Source of the DNA: an uncultured Eubacteriales bacterium
Lineage (GTDB): Bacteria > Bacillota > Clostridia > Christensenellales > Aristaeellaceae
Reading direction: 5' to 3'
Assembly: GCA_902782795.1 (NCBI GenBank)
Contig: CACZOT010000411.1
Span: 1-9,272 of the forward strand
Length of the DNA stretch: 9,272 nt
Shown: positions 1 through 4,499 of the stretch, one piece after another
Position numbering within the stretch: the stretch's first letter is position 1
Layout: each line of letters opens with the position of its first letter
The notes under the pieces: generated by a model
What the model was told of the DNA's origin: nothing
Database searches by the model: none
Seen by the model: only the letters and a program-made list of their open reading frames with translations
Translations under genes and position numbers: made by a program

Positions 1-50
1 CACAATCCCAACGACGTTTGGCGGCTATTGGTCCCGAGGATATATTGCAT
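1..50 (-). CDS. Possible start of an unidentified gene, cut by the left edge
   Basis: On the minus strand an ATG at 50-48 is preceded by GAGGAG with 8 nt spacing and opens a frame that reads MQYILGTNSRQTSLGL to the window edge without a stop. Sixteen codons are too few to name a product. Another ATG at 73-71 opens a different frame (MKREEQRLCN...) to the edge, but its purine-rich upstream sequence lies too close to the start, so the 50-48 start is preferred. The 115 nt upstream (51-165) are noticeably AT-rich, with purine runs on this strand, and hold no convincing promoter. The gene would lie downstream of erm, beyond the 166-198 hairpin, and so is probably transcribed separately. Whether it is real is uncertain. 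Confidence 0.33.
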   Translation of the reverse strand, partial: MQYILGTNSRQTSLGL

Positions 51-165
51 AGGCGCTGCTCCTCTCGTTTCATCTCTCCCTCTGTATTTATTCGACACGC
101 CGCCTCTTTTTCCTTTTGGTTTTTTTCTGCTTTTTTGCTTACTTTTCGGACAGACTGACCATCGT

Positions 166-198
166 AAAGCCCTCCGGTATCGCGTACCGGAGGGCTTT
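166..198. terminator. Perfect 14-bp inverted repeat, intrinsic terminator at the end of erm
   Basis: Positions 166-179 (AAAGCCCTCCGGTA) are exactly complementary to 185-198, with a 5-nt loop TCGCG. The stem starts 2 nt after the erm stop codon (203-201), so it is well placed to end the erm transcript. On the minus strand the U-tract is only three bases before ACG. On the plus strand the stem is followed by five T (196-200), so it would work as well or better for a plus-strand transcript arriving from the left. It is best read as a bidirectional terminator. Confidence 0.85.
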
Positions 199-200
199 TT

Positions 201-971
201 CTATCTCTTGCCGCCGGGATGGCGGCTGTATCGGAAAAGGCAGAGCCACTGGACGTAGCGCATCTGCCCGGACGGGCCGAGCACCGGCAGGCCGGCCATA
301 CGCAGCGCCGCGGCGATCTGCCGTTTGGTAAGGAGCCGCCGCGTTCCTCCCTCGCGGCACTCGCGCACGAACGCGGCAAACTGCGCTCGCTCCGCGCGGT
401 CCAGGTCCGGCGGGTCCTTGCGGGAAAAGCGCACGAGCACCGTCTCGACCGATGGCGCGGGGTGGAAATCCTCGCGGGAGAAACGATGGACGATCCGCGC
501 CTCGAACACCGGCTTGACGGCCAGCGACAGCGCCGATTCGCCGCCCAGCCCGAGGATCCTGCGCGCCGCGCCGTCCTCCATCACGAGCCAGGCCTCCCTC
601 GGCGGATTGGGCGCCTCGGTCAGCTTGCGGACGATGGCGGTGGTAACGCAAAACGGAATGTTGGAAAAGACCTTGTACGCGCCCCTCGCGGGCAGCCGCG
701 CCTGGAGGAAATCCCCGCGGCGAATGGTCAGGCCGGGCGCGTCTCCGAGGGTGCGCTCGAGGGCCCGGCACAGGGCCGGGTCGATCTCGTAGGCGGTCAC
801 CGCTCCCGCGACGGAGAGCAGCTGCCGGGTGATGTGGCCCTTCCCCGCACCGATTTCTATGACGCGGTCGCCAGGACCGATGTCCGCGCGCCGCAGCAGG
901 CGGCGGATCGTCGAGGAGGAAGTCAGGAAATTCTGGGAAACAGAGAACGGGGCAATACTCTTCGCGGACAT
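201..971 (-). CDS. erm: Erm-type 23S rRNA (adenine-N6)-methyltransferase, macrolide resistance
   Basis: The product is a 256-aa SAM-dependent methyltransferase of the KsgA/Erm superfamily. Visible motifs are SQNFL (12-16), the SAM loop EIGAGKGHIT (39-48), the acidic post-I motif YEID (61-64), GDFLQ (86-90), the catalytic motif SNIPF (103-107) and FHPAPSVE (169-176), with QWLCLF near the C-terminus (241-246). NIPF in place of the NLPY usual in KsgA, the length and the C-terminal QWLxLF favour Erm over the housekeeping 16S enzyme. Erm enzymes methylate A2058 of 23S rRNA and protect ribosomes from macrolides, lincosamides and streptogramin B. The ATG at 971-969 follows an AAAGGTG ribosome binding site (986-980). 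Regulation by a leader peptide attenuator is visible immediately upstream (see 972-1107), which is the strongest independent support for Erm. GC-rich codon use matches the neighbours, unlike the AT-rich mobile erm genes. The exact Erm class cannot be given without comparison. Confidence 0.9.
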   Translation of the reverse strand: MSAKSIAPFSVSQNFLTSSSTIRRLLRRADIGPGDRVIEIGAGKGHITRQLLSVAGAVTAYEIDPALCRALERTLGDAPGLTIRRGDFLQARLPARGAYKVFSNIPFCVTTAIVRKLTEAPNPPREAWLVMEDGAARRILGLGGESALSLAVKPVFEARIVHRFSREDFHPAPSVETVLVRFSRKDPPDLDRAERAQFAAFVRECREGGTRRLLTKRQIAAALRMAGLPVLGPSGQMRYVQWLCLFRYSRHPGGKR

Positions 972-1107
972 AAAAACAGCACCTTTCTGTCATCCGAATC
1001 CACAAAAAGGCACGCTGAAGAAAGCCCTTGCGGGCCCGTCAGCGCGCGATTCAGCGGAGCCGGAAGAAGGTGCACATATCCGGGAAATATCCTCCTTTAG
1101 GATGTCT
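972..1107 (-). promoter_or_regulatory. erm leader RNA: ribosome-mediated attenuator with four exclusive pairing segments
   Basis: This is the leader RNA between the predicted transcript start and erm, with pairings derived by hand. Segment 1 (1061-1055, GGCTCCG, the Arg-Leu-Arg codons) pairs with segment 2 (1038-1033, CGGGCC) through 6 bp and one bulge. Segment 3 pairs with segment 4: 1010-1002 with 990-982 (9 bp, one GU), then 1017-1014 with 980-977, burying the erm ribosome binding site (986-980). The alternative is 2:3: 1047-1039 (GCGCGCTGA) with 1018-1010 (9 bp, one GU), capped by a GCCC-GCAA-GGGC tetraloop hairpin at 1035-1024. Formation of 2:3 excludes 3:4 and frees the site. A ribosome stalled at codon 7 would cover segment 1 and favour 2:3. 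T-runs follow both the 2:3 stem (1008-1004) and the 3:4 stem (976-972), so termination control is also possible. No folding energies were computed. Confidence 0.8.
1051..1077 (-). CDS. Erm leader peptide MCTFFRLR (macrolide-sensing arrest peptide, RLR class)
   Basis: An 8-codon ORF with ATG at 1077-1075 and TGA at 1053-1051 encodes MCTFFRLR. A strong AAAGGAGG ribosome binding site lies at 1098-1091, 13 nt before the ATG, which is longer than usual. Arg6-Leu7-Arg8 is the R-x-R type motif of macrolide-dependent arrest, known from the ErmD leader (MTHSMRLR...), where the ribosome stalls with Leu7 in the P site and Arg8 as the incoming codon. Here the motif has the same register from the start codon, and the peptide ends directly after it, so little but the sensor remains. 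The role, inferred, is to stall a drug-bound ribosome and switch the downstream RNA so that erm is expressed. The frame is also open upstream into the esterase gene, but the predicted transcript start near 1107 leaves only this ATG. Confidence 0.85.
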   Translation of the reverse strand: MCTFFRLR

Positions 1108-1113
1108 TTCGAT

Positions 1114-1142
1114 ATTGTACCCCGCCCCGTCCGGGCTGTCAA
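1114..1142 (-). promoter_or_regulatory. Strong sigma-70/SigA-type promoter of the erm leader
   Basis: Reading the minus strand, a perfect -35 TTGACA (1142-1137) is followed by exactly 17 nt and then by the -10 TACAAT (1119-1114), one base off consensus. The predicted start is near 1107, about 10 nt before the leader ribosome binding site. The 17-nt spacer is almost all G and C. The promoter starts only 20 nt after the stop codon of the upstream esterase gene, which makes erm an independent unit. Confidence 0.85.
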
Positions 1143-1157
1143 GCCGGGCGGGGCGGG
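1121..1157. repeat. GC-rich inverted repeat centred on the erm -35 box
   Basis: CCCGCCCCG at 1121-1129 is exactly complementary to 1149-1157. After one mismatch the pairing continues with CCGG (1131-1134 with 1144-1147), leaving a short loop that contains the -35 hexamer (1137-1142). In RNA read from the esterase gene this would be a 13-bp hairpin starting 5 nt after the stop codon. It could therefore be that gene's terminator, but no U-tract follows (GTACAATATCG). In DNA the dyad surrounds the -35 box and fills the spacer, so it could also be an operator. Its role is not decided by the sequence. Confidence 0.6.
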
Positions 1158-1162
1158 CGCGT

Positions 1163-3823
1163 TCAGGGAAGATCGACGCTGGCCAGGAGCACCGTCCGGT
1201 CGAAGGGCTGGGCGATGAGCCGCGCCGTCGCGCCCCGGGCGAGGTCTCCCGCCTCGCCAAGGTCAAAGAGCGCCTCGGCTTCCAGCGTTTCCGGGGTTAG
1301 CAGCGTCTCCCGCGCCTCTGCGGCGTAGACCGCCTCTCCGTCCCGCCAAAGCTCCAGGCGCAGGGGCACGCTCAGCCCCGGCGCGCCGGCTGCCACATAC
1401 GCCTCGACGCCCTCGTCCGCGACGAGGCGGGCCCGCAGCGCGCCGTCCTCCGCGGCGAGGGAGCCGTGCAGGAGGCCGTCCACGGCCGCGTCGCTGTGGT
1501 ACATGCTCGCGCGCGTCCAGCCCAGGGCTTCCTGGAAGCGCGGCAGATAGAAGGCGCCGTTGTGGCCGCCGTTCTCGATGCAGAAGTAGTGTTCCACGCC
1601 CTTCTCCCGGAGGATCTGGTGCAGATCGACGGCGCAGGCGCCGAAGCCGTAGGTGTCCTGGTTGCCGCAGAGGAAGCACAGGGCGTAGGCATCCAGCGTT
1701 TCCCTGTCCATCGCTTTGGCGATGACGCGCGGGTCTGCGTCCTGGCCGTAGCTGAAGGCCCCGTAGAAGGAGATCGCGCCGCTGAAGAGCTCCGGATGGC
1801 GCAGGGCGACGCCCATCGCCCCCTGGCCGCCCATGGAGCAGCCCGCGGTGAGGCGGAAGCGCGCGTCGCGGATGGTGCGGTACTTCCCGTCGATGTGGGG
1901 GACGAGCTCCTCGCAGAGCATGCGCTCCCAGTTGCCGCGCCACCAGCTGTCCGCGCTGGAATTGGGCACGACGACGATCATCTCGTCGAAGAGCCCGGCC
2001 GCCGCGCCCGCGTCCAGCAGATCCGCAACGCCGTCGGCGCGGTAGGAGGTGTGGTCAGAGTTGATCTGATGCAGGAGATAGAGCGTCGGGTAGGAGCGCG
2101 AGGAGGTCTCGTAGCTCTCGGGCAGGTACACGAGGTACTCTTCCTCAGCCACGCCCATGTATCCCGCTGCCCGGGCGGCCCAGGAGGAATCCATGCTCTC
2201 CTCGAGGAAGCGGTCCGCGCCTCTGTTCATGGCGGCGAAGGCCTCGGGGCTGTACAGGCCGATGGGCCCGGCGTACCAGCCGCCCGCGCCGTAGGGCAGG
2301 TCGTTCCAGGCGCGCACGACGACGGTGTTCTCCCCGCCGAAGCGCAGGAGGGCAGGATCCACCGGAAAGACGGAATACGCCGCCCAGGTGGTCTCGCCGT
2401 TGGGGCGGCCGTTCTCGTCCAGGCCGGTGGCGCCCACGCGCGTCCCGTTCACCCAGACCTCGCACCGGTCGTCGATATAGCCGATGGAGAGCAGCAGTTC
2501 CTGCTCCTCCAAGCCCTCCGGAAGCGTGAACGCGCGGGCATAATATGCGTTGCCGGTGATGAAATAATCGAAATAATCCGCCCCGTAGGGAGAGGAGACG
2601 TTCTCGTTGCTGATATCGCCAAAGCCCTTGGTCCAGTTGGCAAGGCCAGGCTGCACGACGGGCCAGTCGGCCCAGTCCGCCTCTTCCAGGCCGGCGGCGT
2701 CGATCTGCTCGCGCAATCCGGCATAATGGAAGGCCCAATCGCCGCCGAGATCGAGGGCGAAGGGCCCATCCGCCGCGCCAGTCCCCCCCGAGCGGACGAG
2801 CGCGGCGCTGTCCAGCGCCCGCTCGCCGCCCAGCAGCGAGACGAGCAGGCGCGCCTCGCCGCCGGGGCAACCTGCGGGGAGATCCAGTGCCAGCGAGCCT
2901 TCGATCGCTCCGGCTCCTTCAAGAGCGCGCGTTTCGCTGGCCTCGGCGAGGACATCTCCCGTTTCACCGTCATACAGGGCCACGCGCACCTGCGCTTCCA
3001 GCGCGCCGTCCGCACGGGCAAAGAGCCCCTCCCCCGCGCTGACGCTGTAGCCCGCGGCCACGCTCCCATCCTCCGGCGTGAAGGAGCTCTTCTCCAGCGT
3101 GAGCGCGCCCTCCAGCGCCCCGGCGAGCATGCGCGCGGCGAGTCGGTCCTTGACGCGCGCGGCGCTCTCCCGCAGGAAGTCCTCGTCGAACGCGCCGGGC
3201 CGCACGGTGAATTCGTGGCTGGCGCTGCCCGTGCCCCAGCCGATCATGAGGCGGCCCAGGTCGTCGGTGGAGCCGGGCGCGTCGGTCCAGGGATCCTCGG
3301 CTGGGGCGTCCATGTAGGTATAGATGCTCTCGAAAAACCCGCGGTCGGCGCGGCGGCGCTCCACCATGCGCTCCTGGAGCGGGCCGTACTGGGCGAGCCA
3401 GGCGGTGTCCTCCGCGGCGAGGTCCCCTCGCACGGAAACGGCCGCGCCGAAGGGGCTCTCCTCCGCCAAGGCGGCCATGTAGGCGAGGTACGCGCCCGCG
3501 CCCATGCCCGCGGCCGCGCGGTGGGCGGCGTCCGGTAGGACGCGCAGGCCGGAGGCTTCGACTTCGCCGACGATCCTCTCCAGCGCGGCGAGGGCGTCCT
3601 GTTCGGGCAGGGCCGCCCGCACGACGATCAGATCCAGGCCCGGCGCGTCCATCAGCGCCTGGGCCAGGCCCGCGTCCTCACCCAGCACGTACACGACCGG
3701 GTAGCGCCAGCCGCTGTTTTCGTAGCCCTCCGGAAGCAGGGCCTCCCATTCCGGCTCGGCTCCGCCGGGCATGGCGGGCAGAAGGAGCAGCAGCAGGGCG
3801 AGCGCGAGAGCGATCCGTTTCAT
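1163..3823 (-). CDS. Secreted multidomain esterase (esterase D/Fes-like alpha/beta hydrolase) with degenerate N-terminal copy
   Basis: An 886-aa exported protein. The start at 3823 is chosen because MKRIALALALLLLLLPAMPG is a clean signal peptide with AGGAGG 7 nt upstream; an in-frame ATG 8 codons earlier lies at the base of the preceding hairpin and has no comparable site. Domains: residues about 25-140 look like a worn esterase fold (opening LLPEGYENSGWRYPVVYVL) whose nucleophile elbow is GMGAG (106-110), with Ala where Ser is expected. About 354-525 is a galactose-binding/glycosidase-2-like jelly roll (FALDLGGDWAFHY..., CEVWVNGTRVG). About 550-770 is a PF00756-type esterase with GCSMGG (Ser663), the likely acid in CGNQDTY (Asp723) and GGHNGAFY (His754). 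About 772-886 is a beta-rich tail. It probably deacylates a carbohydrate or cell-surface ester outside the cell; the substrate is unknown. No cell-wall anchor or lipobox is visible, so free secretion is likely. Confidence 0.82.
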   Translation of the reverse strand: MKRIALALALLLLLLPAMPGGAEPEWEALLPEGYENSGWRYPVVYVLGEDAGLAQALMDAPGLDLIVVRAALPEQDALAALERIVGEVEASGLRVLPDAAHRAAAGMGAGAYLAYMAALAEESPFGAAVSVRGDLAAEDTAWLAQYGPLQERMVERRRADRGFFESIYTYMDAPAEDPWTDAPGSTDDLGRLMIGWGTGSASHEFTVRPGAFDEDFLRESAARVKDRLAARMLAGALEGALTLEKSSFTPEDGSVAAGYSVSAGEGLFARADGALEAQVRVALYDGETGDVLAEASETRALEGAGAIEGSLALDLPAGCPGGEARLLVSLLGGERALDSAALVRSGGTGAADGPFALDLGGDWAFHYAGLREQIDAAGLEEADWADWPVVQPGLANWTKGFGDISNENVSSPYGADYFDYFITGNAYYARAFTLPEGLEEQELLLSIGYIDDRCEVWVNGTRVGATGLDENGRPNGETTWAAYSVFPVDPALLRFGGENTVVVRAWNDLPYGAGGWYAGPIGLYSPEAFAAMNRGADRFLEESMDSSWAARAAGYMGVAEEEYLVYLPESYETSSRSYPTLYLLHQINSDHTSYRADGVADLLDAGAAAGLFDEMIVVVPNSSADSWWRGNWERMLCEELVPHIDGKYRTIRDARFRLTAGCSMGGQGAMGVALRHPELFSGAISFYGAFSYGQDADPRVIAKAMDRETLDAYALCFLCGNQDTYGFGACAVDLHQILREKGVEHYFCIENGGHNGAFYLPRFQEALGWTRASMYHSDAAVDGLLHGSLAAEDGALRARLVADEGVEAYVAAGAPGLSVPLRLELWRDGEAVYAAEARETLLTPETLEAEALFDLGEAGDLARGATARLIAQPFDRTVLLASVDLP

Positions 3824-3830
3824 GCGAAGG

Positions 3831-3836
3831 CCTCCT
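3831..3836 (-). promoter_or_regulatory. Ribosome binding site fixing the esterase start
   Basis: The minus-strand sequence AAAAGGAGG ends 7 nt before the ATG at 3823-3821. This spacing and the signal peptide that follows decide for this start over the in-frame ATG at 3847. Confidence 0.75.
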
Positions 3837-3848
3837 TTTCGATGCAAA

Positions 3849-3877
3849 GGGGCGCTCCCCGAAAGAGAGAGCGCCCC
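3849..3877 (-). terminator. 9-bp GC hairpin after the UDG gene, probable terminator
   Basis: GGGGCGCTC (3849-3857) is exactly complementary to 3869-3877, with an 11-nt loop. It lies 8 nt after the UDG stop codon, which fits a terminator for the long upstream operon. The minus-strand stem is followed only by TTTGC, so termination may be incomplete and the esterase may be partly read through. No separate promoter was recognised in the 62 nt between the two genes. One could lie inside the UDG coding region. Confidence 0.6.
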
Positions 3878-3885
3878 GCGTTATC

Positions 3886-4473
3886 CTATTCCAGGCCGAG
3901 CGTGCGCCGCACGAGCGCGCCGACCTCCCCCACGCGCTCCGCGAGGAAGCGCGGGTGGTCCTGGAACCATTTGATGTTCAGCGGCGAGGGGTGCGGCAGC
4001 ACCAGCGCGGGCTTGCCATTGATGGTATTCTCGCCGAAGACCAGCCCGGAGAAATCCTCTCCCGGGAAGAAAAAGCCCGCGGCCCGGCTGCCGATGCAGA
4101 TGTAGAGGCGGCAGTTGACCGCCTCGGCCTCGCGCCGCAGCCACTTCTTCGCGCACGCCGCGGGTGGCAGACGGTCCCCTCCGCCGGGCGCTTTGCCCGG
4201 ATAGCAGTGCCCGCAGGAGGTGAGGTAGAAATTCGCCTCGTCATAGAAGACCTCGTCGGAGACGCGGTACCATTCGCCCTTGAGCTTTTTGCCGCTCGCG
4301 TCGTCGAAGGGCAAGCGCGTTTCGTGGACGCGGCCGGAAGGCGCCTGGCTGATCTGCATGATCTTCGCGTCCGCGCGCCCGCGCACCACGGGATGAGGCT
4401 CGAAGCCGAAGCGCGCCTGACAATCCCGGCAGGAGAGGAGCTCCTGCCGCAGAGCGTCGAAATCCTCGGGCAT
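3886..4473 (-). CDS. Uracil-DNA glycosylase family protein (COG1573-like, probable Fe-S cluster)
   Basis: A 195-aa cytoplasmic protein. C15-x2-C18 near the N-terminus and later C87, C90 and C107 resemble the four-cysteine Fe-S ligand pattern of family 4 uracil-DNA glycosylases; which of C87/C90 is the ligand is not clear. The HPSPLN motif at 161-166 corresponds to the minor-groove/leucine-loop motif of the superfamily. The segment SQAPSGRVHET (42-52) with PFDDASGKKL (55-64) stands where family 4 has its GEAPG water-activating motif and conserved PF...G, so the active-site loop is divergent. Related proteins with an HCYPGK...GGDRLPP...CAKKWL core are familiar from Bacillota; their biochemical activity is not settled as far as I know. 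The likely role is base-excision repair of deaminated cytosine. The ATG follows GGAGG with 8 nt spacing and begins 26 nt after the transglutaminase stop codon, so it is probably co-transcribed with genes of unrelated function. Confidence 0.82.
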   Translation of the reverse strand: MPEDFDALRQELLSCRDCQARFGFEPHPVVRGRADAKIMQISQAPSGRVHETRLPFDDASGKKLKGEWYRVSDEVFYDEANFYLTSCGHCYPGKAPGGGDRLPPAACAKKWLRREAEAVNCRLYICIGSRAAGFFFPGEDFSGLVFGENTINGKPALVLPHPSPLNIKWFQDHPRFLAERVGEVGALVRRTLGLE

Positions 4474-4499
4474 GATGGCCGCCTCCGTTTCCTGATTCG

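Noticed and set aside
28..258. A 76-codon plus-strand ORF rich in Leu, Phe and Pro
   Set aside because: It crosses the AT-rich spacer and the terminator hairpin and runs into the antisense of erm. It has no good ribosome binding site, and its hydrophobic look comes from the T-runs.
201..971. KsgA (RsmA) 16S rRNA dimethyltransferase as the identity of the methyltransferase
   Set aside because: KsgA shares SQNF and the SAM motif but normally has NLPY. Here NIPF, the C-terminal QWLCLF and above all the RLR leader attenuator point to Erm.
139..1005. A 288-codon minus-strand frame overlapping erm
   Set aside because: It is the shadow of erm in another frame, rich in Arg, Pro and Ala. All methyltransferase motifs are in the 201-971 frame, and this frame would run through both the attenuator and the terminator.
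1466..3538. A 690-codon open frame on the plus strand
   Set aside because: It is antisense to the secreted esterase, which has a signal peptide, domains and a catalytic triad. GC-rich codons commonly leave the opposite strand open, and no recognisable domain is seen in it.
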